Source: Theristus sp. LFF4_11 (Eukaryota; Nematoda; Chromadorea; Monhysterida; Xyalidae). From it: a stretch of 64,000 nucleotides of DNA. Below the pieces are notes generated by a model that saw only the letters and a program-made list of their open reading frames with translations, was not told the DNA's origin and did no database searches. Where the stretch lies: positions 1 to 64,000 of the forward strand of contig JASANC010002589.1 of the NCBI GenBank assembly GCA_030248135.1, read 5' to 3'. Shown here piece by piece: positions 1 to 10,361 of the stretch; position 1 is the stretch's first letter, and every line of letters starts with the position of its first letter. A program made the position numbers and the translations under genes.

Positions 1-156
1 AAAGATATTAGAGTTGTTACGTAGTTTATTTGGGTTTGCTTATTAGTAGGACACGACAACGACAATAATAAAAACAGACCGAACCCTGATCACAGATTAT
101 CACAGCTTATATAGCCAATATAATTACGTGTAATTACACAGTTATCGTTGTTCCCA

Positions 157-529
157 ACTTTATAGACAAAAAATCATGATTTTCGAAAAAAAATTTAGGG
201 TGTACGGAAAATTTTGGGGGGGGGTCTCCGCCAGACAAAATTTCATGGGGGGTGGGGGGGTGTCGGCCAAATTTTCGAGGGGGGGGGGGGTCCGATGGGG
301 GGGGGGGGGGGGTGCCCGGATTTAGGGGCGTGACACGGTGCCCCCCCAACCCCCCCTCCCCACCCGACGGTCTCTGGTGCTCTGGGGGGTGTACCCCCCC
401 CCTCGCCCACGGTACTGCCCCCAGCCCCCACACCCTCCATGAAATTTTGTCTGGCGGAGACCCCCCCCCAAAAAATTTTCCGTACACCCTAAATTTTTTT
501 TTGAAAATCATGTTTTTTGTCTATAAAGT
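157..529. repeat. G/C-run foldback element (inverted repeat)
   Basis: The left arm begins ACTTTATAGACAAAAAATCA and the right arm ends with its near reverse complement (TGTTTTTTGTCTATAAAGT). Both arms continue inward through a GTGTACGG / CCGTACAC block into the GGGTCTCCGCCAGACAAAATTT sequence and its complement. The loop is almost pure G then C runs. No coding sense: long frames here are homopolymer artefacts. It looks like a non-autonomous foldback or MITE; the superfamily is not assignable. Confidence 0.75.
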
Positions 530-640
530 CCATAATATAAGCTGAATATATGATAACTTGACCATCTTCATTGTAATTTCAACGATTTTGCAGCAAAATT
601 TAGCGTTTTTCCTTCAAAATTTAAGCGAAAAATTATCATG

Positions 641-920
641 GGGGGGGTGGGGGATGGACCCCCCCACAGAAAATTTTTACAAAATGCACCCCCCCATGGG
701 ACCCCCATGGGGGGGGGGGGTCCCACGTTACCATAGGTTGGACCCCCCCTCCCCCACTTTTTGGTCGGCACCCCCCCCCCCCCGGCACCATACCCCCCCC
801 CCCCCCCTTCGAAAATTGTTTTGGGCCCACGGTACCGACGGTAACGTGGGACCCCCCATGGGGGTCCCATGGGGGTGCATTTTTTCAAAATTTTCTGTGG
901 GGGGTCCACCCCCCCACCCC
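641..920. repeat. Second G/C-run foldback element
   Basis: Left arm about 641-732 and right arm about 840-920 are reverse complements. They share the block GGGACCCCCATGGG, the stretch GTGCATTTTTTCAAAATTTTC and the outer GGGGTCCACCCC. The centre again holds long C runs. It is related in style, but not in sequence, to the element at 157-529. Confidence 0.7.
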
Positions 921-1878
921 TAGGGTTAGGGGCTTTGAAAAAAAATTTTTTTTTTGTTTTGTTTTTTTTTTAATTCGGATTTTTTTTTCAAATTAAAAAA
1001 AAATTTGAAATTTTTCTTCTACTTTGCTCTGAAAATTCGATTTATGGCATAACTTTTTGAAAGTTCAAACCAAATTTTCTTCCCAACTTCTTTGTGTGCT
1101 TAGGTAAATGTCATTATTTGGTCATTTTGACCGACGTACTCCATGTTTTTCGATTTGGATGACTTCTAGAGTCAATTTTTAGCGTTGAAATGACTTAACT
1201 GAATTGAAATATCGTTTCAGAAATCGTTTTCTTGCAACTTAGAACATGTTTTTCAGTCGGTAGGCCATGAGATGAACATGATATCTTGTTGATTGGCGTA
1301 TGTTATAGGTCTACAATGGAGTTGTGCGATATATTGTTAAACAATTTGAGCGGAGATGTTGGTTTGTTTTGGTGACCTCAATTACCCCTTTTCCAAACCG
1401 TCACCATGCCTCTTCTTGTCCAGCTAAGCTAATGCTAAAGTGAAGACAAACATACCGCCTTGAAATTCGATCAATTCTTCTGATGGTGTCGCGACGACAC
1501 GACACGAAGCAGCAACCAGACAACGTAGCGCTTGCAAACGGAGCAGCGAGCACAATCGGACACTCTGCGAGGCGAATCGTCACCTTATCTGCATCGGAAA
1601 TGGTAGGCTAAGCTTTGGGACGCTCAAAAACTTCATCGCAGATGTTGTCGAAGCCTAAAATCAGTCGGTAAAACGGCCCAAAATCGACTGCTAAAGGTTT
1701 TACGAGGTATAATCAAAGAAAATTTTTGTTGAACTTTCGAAAAATTGTGCCAAAATTGAGGTTTTCAGAGCATATTAGAGGAAAATTTTTCGAATTTAAA
1801 AAAAAAAAAAGTCGGCATTTTTGTTTTTTTTGATCACTTTTTTTTTAAAAAAAAATTCATTTTTGTTTAACAACCCTA
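921..1878. mobile_element. Candidate hAT-like element with TAGGGTT ends
   Basis: The stretch starts TAGGGTTAGG and ends AACAACCCTA, an inverted terminal match. Internally, 1020-1100 and the complement of 1700-1790 share GGCATAA(C/T)TTTT(T/C)GAAAGTTCAA, so it is largely palindromic. Both flanks are C-rich, so a target duplication cannot be judged. The same internal sequence recurs at 2043-2115 in the neighbouring element. No transposase frame is visible. Confidence 0.45.
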
Positions 1879-1919
1879 CCCCCCACCCGACGGTCTCGGG
1901 TGCTCTGGGGGGGTGTACC

Positions 1920-2690
1920 TAGAGATGTAAGGGTCAAAAAAAAATTTTTTTTTTTAATTTTTTTTTAAAAAAAAAAGTAAAAAAAAAATGAGCATTTTTT
2001 TTTTTATTTTTTTTTATTAAAAATTTTTGAAATTTTTTCTTTAATGTGCCCTGAAAATGCCGTTTTTGGCATAATTTTTCGAAAGTTCAACAAAAATTTT
2101 CTTTGACTTTACCTTGTCACTTAGTCTTCAACGCTGCAGGTGGTATTCTGGATTGATTTATCGACTGTTTTCAGCCTTGGTGAGTGATGATCGACTCGCG
2201 CATTGAAGTACTTGAGCGTCGCAAAGGCTAGTTCAACAAATTCCGATGTCGCTAAGGTGAGATAGAAGCAGAGAACTCACATTTACGCATCGTTTTTCAG
2301 GATCTCGAAAGGTGGAAATTGCACTGTCTGCCACTGCAAGCGTAACTTCGTTGGTTGCTCGTTGCTGTTTCGCCTCGTGTCGTCAGCGTGATCACACCGG
2401 TTTGTTGTGGAACTTGTTTCCATGTTATTTGAGGTGAATTGAGAGGCAAAACACGAGACGTGATGTCGTCGGTGGGAAAATGGGGTCGCCGAAACCAAGT
2501 CTGAAATTTTCACCCTCCTCCCATATGAGTGGGGGTCATCATATGGTAAGTCGGTGGCTCCTCAGATGGTGATATTCGGACTCCCTGAAAAATTCTGAAC
2601 AACTTTCATTTTTAAAAAAAAAAAATTAAAAAAAAATTTTTTTTTTTAAAAAAGAAAAAAAATAGAATTTTTTTTTTCTTGACATCTCTA
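1920..2690. mobile_element. hAT-like MITE with perfect 8-bp target duplication
   Basis: The element starts TAGAGATGTAAG and ends TTGACATCTCTA, inverted termini of 9 bp. It is flanked on both sides by GGTGTACC (1912-1919 and 2691-2698). If the element is removed, the flanks rejoin into a sequence matching about 355-420 (…CCACCCGACGGTCTC…GGTGTACCCCCC…CCCACGGTACTG), so the insertion is directly documented. An 8-bp duplication and TAG-type termini point to the hAT superfamily. No transposase is seen; non-autonomous. Confidence 0.85.
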
Positions 2691-2733
2691 GGTGTACCCC
2701 CCCCCCACCCCCCGCCCACGGTACTGGCCGCCC

Positions 2734-3168
2734 CCCCCCCAAAAAAATTTCGAATCTATCTCTATCAGAAAGGTTTTTTCGGCTCAGCTATTATCTATCT
2801 AAAAAAATTTCTCAGCCAGCTATCTATCTAAAAAATTTTGTCTTCGAAGACTTAAAATGAGTCAATTTTTGACCAAAATTGACCATTTTTGCTCGAAATT
2901 CTTGAAAATTTTGCTAATTTTAGTTAAAATACGCGTTTATACTTGATTTTTATCATGTTTTAAGCATTATTTAGCTGTTTTTATAGCTTTTTAGCGTTTT
3001 AGCTATCTATCTATCTGATTTCAAAATTTTGACCGGCCCCCCCCCCAAAGTCACATGGCCCCCCCCGCGGCCCCCCCCAAAATTTTCCAGCTATCTATCT
3101 ATCTGGAAAATTTGCTCCAGCTATCTATATCGGCCCCCCCCCAACCCCCCGGCTCTGGAACAACTATG
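2734..3168. mobile_element. Truncated inverted copy of the CATAGTTGTTC MITE, just upstream of PLRG1
   Basis: It is the reverse complement of the intact element at 4792-5261: same order of TCTA repeats, GGGGCCATGTGACTTTGGGG block, AGCTAAAACGCTAAAAAGCT block and end GAACAACTATG (3158-3168). Its other end is lost where it joins C-run sequence near 2734. It ends about 50 bp before the PLRG1 start codon. Confidence 0.8.
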
Positions 3169-3217
3169 ACCTAGCCTAGACGGAGATAAGAAGATTGCGA
3201 TTTGCGGCGACTGCTAA

Positions 3218-6200
3218 ATGGCGACGACGGCACGAACAGCAGTACCACTACCAGCTGCAGCAGTTGCGGGTGCGATGGCGGGCAGCACGGAGCCGGTGCA
3301 ACGTCACTCAGTGCACACGCTGGTGTTTCGCCAGTTGAAACGAACCCATGAAATGTTCCAAACAGATGCCAACAATTTAGCACCGGAAGATGAAGCGGCG
3401 TGCGTTTTTCGTTGTGTTTTTGAAGTTTCATGCATATTATCCACATTTGAGTGTGAAGACATTTTTCAAATTCGATTCAGTCTTGCTGGCGATTACTCCT
3501 CGTTACAAACAGTCACAAACAAACTCATGCCCACGCCACGCACGTGGTCGTTAGCATGTGTGTGTGTGTTTGCTTGGGACTGTGCTGTGGTAACTTTTTA
3601 AACCCTGTCTGTCTTAAAGAAACTAAGGACTAATTTGGGCCAATTTATAAAATCTACGTGTTCTTGAACCTTGTTTTTACTCCTCAAAAACACCATTTTC
3701 GGGTCTGGTCTTCAGCTCTGCAAAATGTAGAATCAAGTTTTTTCTCCGGAAAGTGAAAAAGGGCTTTTAGTTGGCCACCCAGTTTGGTGTACAAGTGCCG
3801 CATCACTAAGCCCCTGAATGAAACCATGAGTTTATTCAGGCACCCAGTGGAGCCGCTCACTGCCGCACTGCGCTCGCTGTATAAACCAGCGCACAGGCTT
3901 TCGCCATGTAGAATGTTTTGTGGCAATATTTATCGTGTTTCAACACAGGCGCAAGATTTATTTGTCCGTGAAAGCGAGATCAGAGTACGGCGGCGTGCTG
4001 GCTGCAGCGCGCGAGGCGAAACGACGCCGCGACGAACAGAAGCTGCCGCTGCCACGCGCGCCGCTGCCTGCGCTCGTCGACGCAACCACCGGCAGCGTCA
4101 CCGCACAACGTTCGCTCGTTTTCGAGTTGCTTTCGTTCGAACCTGTCCTTTTTGCAATTGCTGTGGTGTCGCATTGGATTTATTATCTTTTCAATGCAAC
4201 TCAATGCGGTTGTGGAGTGGAAGGAAACTAGCTTCAATCTTTATGTGGTAACTCAGAATAGCCTAAGTGACCCGGCCTTATTTAGGGGACTCGGATCCCT
4301 TGCCAGTTTTGATTCCCCGCGTCGTGCATGAGACTGCGTACCCATCTGTGCGCGCATTCATACGCAGGACTAGGGTTGGCACAGGAAAAAAAACCGGTTT
4401 CTTTTCCGTTTTAAAACCGTTTTTTTCCAGTTTTTTTCTTGAAAAAATAAAGAACCGGTTTTTTACCTCAAAAAATTTCAAACTTCGTGGTCAAAAATCA
4501 CAACTCTTTGTTTGATTGATAAAATGTAAAATTATATTTTTGAAAAAAACGGTGCAATGAACTGTGTCGAACTGAACTGGTGAAGCATCATTTTGTAGAA
4601 GCTTTTGTGGCAAGGATCAAGTGAAATACGATGAAGACAAGGTGACTGCTAAACTAAGTGCATATGCAGACTGACTGACGATGTTGTCGATTTGCAAAGG
4701 GTTACTAATGAAATGTTATTTTTCGAACGCAATCCGCTACCGGTTTCACTTTGCAGTTCTGCAAATCTCGCCCCCTAATCGGGGTCAGCTACATAGTTGT
4801 TCCAGAGCCGAGGGGTTGGGGGGGCCGATATAGATAGCTGGAGCAAATTTTCTAGATAGATAGATAGCTGGAAAATTTTGGGGGGGCCGCGGGGGGGGCC
4901 ATGTGACTTTGGGGGGGGGGGCGGTCAAAATTTTGAAATTTGATAGATAGATAGCTAAAACGCTAAAAAGCTACAAAAACAGCAAAATAATGCTAAAAAT
5001 ACACTAAAAATCAAGTATAAACGCGTATTTTACCTAAAATTAGCGAAATTTTCAAGAATTACGAGCAAAAATGGTCAATTTTGGTCAAAAATTGACTCAT
5101 TTTATGTCTTCGAAGACAAAAATTTTCAGATAGATAGCTGGCTGAGAAATTTTTTAGATAGATAATAGCTGAGCCGAAAAAGCCTGTTTGATAGAGATAG
5201 ATTCGAAAAATTTTTGGGGGTGGCCGGCCCCCCCCCCAGGCCCCCCCCTAGAACAACTATGGTCAGCTATCCGTTCTCCTTGCAACCGCCCCTCCCCGCT
5301 CCCCACACCTACACGGTCACTGCCCAGTCTTTGTTTTCAATTTATTGAACGTGCTGCCCTGGAAACCAATAAAAGCGAAATTGATTTGATTTGAAACAAA
5401 AATGATAGCATTGGGTGGCAAAAATAGCAAATTGGGTCGGTTGTATGCCGAAAACACATGTTAGGCTGCTCAAAATCACTAATTTTGATGTAATGTTACG
5501 CAGGACCAAATTAAAAGATATTATTATACAACGTGATTTATTAAAATTGTATTCCGTTTTTGACAGGACCATTGGCAATAACCGGCGGCAACACGTCCAC
5601 CGCGTCCGGGTGAGCTACATGGGGAGCATGTGTGAAAAGAACGTAGCAAATAGAAGCTTGCACTCCGAACATAACCTTGGTGTTAGATGTTGCAGTTTGT
5701 CAGCACTCAGCAGTTTTTGAAATGCTGCGGAATTTGCTTTTGCTCATGTAACACCGATGTGTACCGCGAGCGCCTGTTATAATTCTGTTTGACGGACCGA
5801 TTCACCAGCTGCAGACAGGTCGCAGATGAAGCGTGATTATTTGTGCTTGCAGGAGTGCCGCTGTGGCTGCAGACTGTGCAGTGTTGCCGGTGCCTGCGGG
5901 GCCTGCTGATCACACTGTGAAAGCGTTGCTGCCGAGACGGGCGCCCACAATGCCAAAGCCGCACTGGCACCCGCCGTGGAAACTGTATCGCGTCATCAGT
6001 GGACACACGGGATGGGTCAGGTCAGTGCAGTCAGCACTCGCAACAAACAAACACTCCACTACAATGCTCGTACTCCGATTCAAGTCGCCTCTTGTAAACT
6101 CCGATCTGCTTTCTATATTTCCTTCCCAGATCAGTGATCTTTTGCGATCAAATTGAAGAAGTTGCAGATAAGCAAACCAAAAAGGCGTTGGCATTCCATT

Positions 6201-9200
6201 GATGCGACATCAGCATTGATTGACCATGCGTTTTTTGATGCTTTTTGTCTCACAAGTTTCCAGCGTCATTGATAGGGATGGCACGGAAAAGAAACCGTTT
6301 TTTTAAGAAAAGAAACCGGTTTTTTAACTGGTTTCTTTTCATACCAAAAATAAAAAACCGTTTTTATCACAGAAAATCTGAATTTTCAGTCGTCGAAACA
6401 AATCTATATTTTTAGTTGTCGAATCCACCTCCACCACTCAATTGTATTATTGAGTTCTTATTTCTGTCGGTGACTAGAACACCGTTGATTGTTGTTCGAA
6501 AAAAGACAACAACAGAATATAGCCAGTTTTTCTTGCTCAATTGTGTGCTTGCCAAAATCCAGAGCAATATTCTGAAGCTGGAAAACCATCTTCGAGATAA
6601 AAGTCCTGTTTTAAAACAGTTTTGAAACCGTAAAAAGAAACCGGTTTCTTTTCACAAAATATAAAAAACGGTTTTTTCCATCCCTAGTCATTCATGTTGA
6701 ACTGTTTGTTTTTTCTGCTATGTGTGCAGCCATCCATTTTATTTGCATGATCGGCATTGTCAGCCAAATTGTAAGTGTGTGTGGTCTGCGCCGAAGGCAC
6801 GAAAAAATTTGAATCGGTGCACAAATAACTCAAAAATAACCTTATGAAGTCATCGAAATTTGTTTGCGTCAGCTGACGCAAACGACCGAATTTTTTTGCG
6901 TCATCCCAGAGTATTTTTCGTCATTGACGCAGGATTTCGCGTCAAAAAAACCCTGGTCTACGGTCTACTCGGCTATCATCTAACAAGAAACATTGCTGTC
7001 ATACTTAAAACAAAAGAGAAAAGGAGCCTGGGCACAAAAAAAGTTTTGTTTCTGCGCAGCAGTGGTGGTTGTAAAATGTCGAAAACACGTTGTTATTTGC
7101 CTCCAGGTGTTGAACAACGCTGCTTGAACACCGAAATAATCATTTCTTGTTGTTATTTGTCTGTCGTGCACACCTCTGTGTGCAATTGCTCAGCATTTTC
7201 ATTGGCTCACAACAAGCACAAGCATGTGTTTCTTGTTTTCAGATGCGTCGATGTTGAGCCAGGCAACGAGTGGTTTGCAACCGGCGCCGGTGATCGTATC
7301 ATTAAGGTGCACGCAAGCAAGCAACGCATTCACAGCTCACTATTGCAAACCAAACTCGATTGTTAGAGGTTGACGAAAACCCCCATGTAACAAGGTCCCC
7401 CAACGTAGTGTTTCGAATATAATACTCAGTCGAATATATGTTTCTGATGACGGATTTATTTTAGTAGGCGGAAGTATAGTAACAGGCAATAGCGATAGAA
7501 TGATAGAGATTGATCCTTTAGCGTTGACCTCAGCGCCTTTTATACTGTTTGCGAGTGGCGACAAAATCCTGACGAACTAACTGACGAAATCTAACGAATT
7601 ACGACATATTCTCACCAGTCTTCGTCAGATTCCGGCGCTTACGTCATAGCGTTTTCTCTGGAGAATGTTATGACTGTTGTGTGTGCTTTTGATCTATTCG
7701 TTGGTTTTCATCAACCTCTAACAATCGAGTTTGGTGATTGGATTCAGCAGGATGAATTGATTAAAACAGCGGTCTTCAAATGCAGTCTTTGATAAACGTC
7801 TGACAAAACGGTGGTTGAGATGGTGGTGATTTTCAAAAGGCAAATGAATACGTTTGTTTGTTTTAGATTTGGGATCTAGCAACGGGCAAACTGAAGCTCT
7901 CGCTCACCGGTCACGTGAGCACTGTTCGTGGCCTGAAGATTTCGCCCCGTCAGCCGTATTTGTTTTCTGTGGGCGAAGACAAACAGGTTATAATTATAAG
8001 TGGCCTCGTCGTATCGCCGCCGTCGTACAGTCCATCTGGACAAGATATGCAACTAGCTGATTGGTTGCTTGCACACAGTCGATGTGTTGCATTCTGTACA
8101 GGCACACTCCGCCTCCACAGTAATGCCTGCACAGCATGCACGCATCAACTGTGCGTGTGACGTGCGTGCAAGCAACCAGCTAGTTGTATTCGTTGTAGAG
8201 AGACTGTAGCGGCTATCGGGTATCAAGAAGCGAGAGTGAGATAACTGCGTTGTCTCGAGGTGGCTGGTCTGGCACCGAGAGCTGCAGCCTGCAGCTGCAC
8301 GATAGATCCGAATGTCAAGCCAAATTCCTGAACCAACCGTTTCTCCGTTGCAGCTCGTTTTTCGAGACACTTTATTGTTTCAGCTGTAAACCGCAAATAC
8401 CCATGCTATTCAGGTGAAATGCTGGGACCTCGAATACAACAAAGTGATTCGCCACTACCACGGTCATTTGAGCGCCGTGTATTCAATGGATTTGCACCCG
8501 ACGATTGATGTGCTTGCCACTGCCGGCCGGGACAGCACTTGCCGCGTTCGTTGCCATCGTTCTTGTGCCCTCATTCTCTATTTGTTCACGTTCTCGCACG
8601 ACATTGTAGATCTGGGACATGCGCACGCACGCACAGATTCACTGCCTCTCCGGTCACACGAACACGGTGGCATCCGTTGTCTGTCAGGCGCACAATCCAC
8701 AGGTTTGCACGCTCAGTCGCTTACTCCCTTGTGCAGTTATTGTTTCTTTTGCTTCTGCGATTCAAAGCGTTTACAGACGTAGAACGGAGATTCGTTTCAT
8801 GCTTGGTGCGGCAATTCGAAATTGCGCTAGCGACCCGGTCCGGTTGTATCTCGAGGCTTTAGCTTGAGCATTTAGCATTTATGAATTGCCGTGCCGTGCC
8901 ATACAACACATCTGTTTGAACGGTAGTATGCTAACAAGACGTGGCGCGCCACGCTGTACACGCATACGTCAGAATTTGTCACCCTCGTGACCTGGTGGTA
9001 GCGTCAGACGTCTGTGCGTTCGAGGGATTAAGACCCGCTGAGGGGTGTATAGGCACTTGAGGACAGAGAAAACTCGATGGGCACCGTACTTCTGTACACT
9101 TCTCCGGGTTAACCGTGGCTAGAAACATGGCCGAGAATGGCAACAAGCACCAGAAAGCATGAACGGTGCTGTGCTGGCGCAGGTGATCACTGGCTCGCAC

Positions 9201-10361
9201 GACTCGACCATCCGTCTGTGGGACCTGGCCGCAGGCAAATCGCTCGTCACCCTGACGCACCACAAGAAGTCCATCCGAGCACTGAGCATCCACCCCAAGT
9301 TGTACATGTTCGCGAGCGCATCGCCGGACAACGTGAAGCAGTGGAAGTGCCCAAACGGCGAGTTCGTCCAGAATCTCACCGGGCACAACACCATCCTGAA
9401 CGCGTTGACCGTCAACCAGGACAACGTGCTCGTCTCTGCCGGTGACTTTTGCTGTGATCGTTTTGCTTGCCTCTCCGCCTGCGTGCGTTGTACTCTCAGA
9501 ATTGAAATAGACAGTGGTTTCACGCTTGATGCGGCAACTCAACGTTGTCGTATCTCGAGGCCCTGCGGCAATTTTATGAAAGCGTAGTAGTCTAGTCTAA
9601 TAGTGCCACACTACTGAGCGCCTAAATTAAATTAGTGAGACAACACACACATTTCAATTCCTCACATCACGTTGAAAAGCAGACATTGGTGAATCAGTTT
9701 ACAAAGAACGGAACTGTGGCGTTTTATGATTTCAATCAATGGCTCAATGGTGTAGCACTATTGGACTGCTAAGTTTTATAAAGCTTTTGAATTTGAGCGT
9801 CAGGTATGAATGACACTGATTTCCATATTACAGGGTTTCCTGAAAATCTCTTCGTGAAGATTAAAATTCTGGACCACCCTGTATGCGTGCATTGTATCGC
9901 AGACAAGAAAAACGATAATATTCAATGCCGACCTTCTCTGCGCTCCGTTTTGTCGTGTCTTTGCAACGGTGCTGATGTGTTTCTTGTTTGTTTGCCAGGC
10001 GACAATGGATCGATGCAGTTCTGGGATTGGAAGTCCGGTTTCTGCTTCCAAAAGCTGCAGTCGAAGCCGCAGCCGGGCAGCATCGACTCGGAGGCCGGCA
10101 TTTACGCGCTGTGCTTTGACAAATCGCAGTCGCGCTTGATCACTGGCGAAGCGGACAAAACCATAAAACTGTACAAGGAGGATGAGCATGCCGTGAGTTG
10201 CACGCACTGCTACAGATACTACTACCATACACCACGGGGCTCATCGGTTGTTGCAACAGACGCATGCCGCCGGCTTCAGCTCAATTGCTTTTCTGTTTCA
10301 GACGGAAGAAACACACCCAGTGCTCTGGCGCCCGGAGATACTCAAGAAAAAACAATATTGA
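3218..10361 (+). CDS. PLRG1: Pleiotropic regulator 1 (PRP46 homolog), WD40 spliceosome protein
   Basis: This is a nuclear WD40 protein, known in its family as a core member of the Prp19/CDC5L complex in pre-mRNA splicing. Exons: 3218-3399, 3949-4125, 5853-6020, 7243-7306, 7867-7986, 8414-8545, 8610-8702, 9183-9441, 9999-10192, 10302-10361. All junction phases agree and sum to 482 codons plus stop; the human protein has 514. Visible landmarks are the N-terminal [15 protein letters not shown], the pre-repeat [19 protein letters not shown], then seven WD repeats ([42 protein letters not shown]) and the C-terminal [13 protein letters not shown]. The end of exon 2 is the weakest junction: donor GTTGCT, chosen by phase. 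Introns 2, 3, 4, 5 and 7 hold MITE, foldback or SINE-like repeats. The N-terminal linker is shorter than in vertebrates. Confidence 0.95.
4230..4311. repeat. Dispersed repeat, inverted copy at 40679-40748
   Basis: TTCAATCTTTATGTGG, a GACTCGG/CCCGG block and AGGGGACTCGGATC occur here. The same blocks occur in reverse complement and matching order at 40679-40748, in intron 1 of the sulfotransferase gene. It is probably an end of a dispersed element; class unknown. Confidence 0.5.
4371..4552. mobile_element. Fragment of the TAGGG(A/T)TGG hAT-like family
   Basis: It begins TAGGGTTGGCACAGGAAAAA and continues with AACCGGTTTCTTTT and AAAACCGTTTTTT, matching the intact element at 6273-6686. No clean right end was found, so it is a truncated or diverged relative within PLRG1 intron 2. 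Confidence 0.45.
4792..5261. mobile_element. Intact CATAGTTGTTC MITE with 8-bp target duplication (PLRG1 intron 2)
   Basis: The 470-bp element starts CATAGTTGTTCCAG and ends CTAGAACAACTATG (inverted). It is flanked by the perfect duplication GTCAGCTA (4784-4791 and 5262-5269). The interior has (TAGA)n tracts, G/C runs and an AAAATTGAC-type AT-rich core. An 8-bp duplication suggests hAT. A truncated inverted copy lies at 2734-3168, so the two flank PLRG1 exons 1 and 2 in opposite orientation. Confidence 0.88.
6273..6686. mobile_element. hAT-like MITE, TAGGGATGG termini (PLRG1 intron 3)
   Basis: Starts TAGGGATGGCACGG and ends TTCCATCCCTA. Flanks are GTCATTGA (6265-6272) and GTCATTCA (6687-6694), seven of eight bases equal. 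Repeated AAACCGTTTTTT / AAACCGGTTTCTTTT sequences lie near both ends. There is no transposase frame. Confidence 0.82.
7350..7734. mobile_element. MITE with ~32-bp inverted termini (PLRG1 intron 4)
   Basis: The left end CCAAACTCGATTGTTAGAGG… is matched at the right by …CCTCTAACAATCGAGTTTGG, about 31 of 33 bases complementary. No clear target duplication was seen. The element starts only 43 bp after the exon 4 donor at 7307. Confidence 0.8.
8049..8186. repeat. Small foldback in PLRG1 intron 5
   Basis: CAACTAGCTGATTGGTTGCTTGCAC at 8049-8074 is mirrored by GTGCAAGCAACCAGCTAGTTG at 8166-8186, leaving a spacer of about 90 bp. Probably a short MITE. Confidence 0.6.
8985..9165 (+). repeat. Possible tRNA-derived SINE in PLRG1 intron 7
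   Basis: The head contains a tRNA A-box-like GGTAGCGTCAGACG and a B-box-like GCGTTCGAGG about 30 bases apart. The body (TCTGTAC…CTTCTCCGGGTTAACC…GGCTAGAAACATGGCC) is shared, inverted, with 63150-63205. There the copy runs into a (TTG)n tract, as a SINE tail would. Only two copies are seen, so the call is tentative. Confidence 0.4.

Noticed and set aside
134..923. Overlapping Gly/Pro-rich open frames on both strands
   Set aside because: They are translations of G and C homopolymers inside two palindromes, with no codon structure or splice context.
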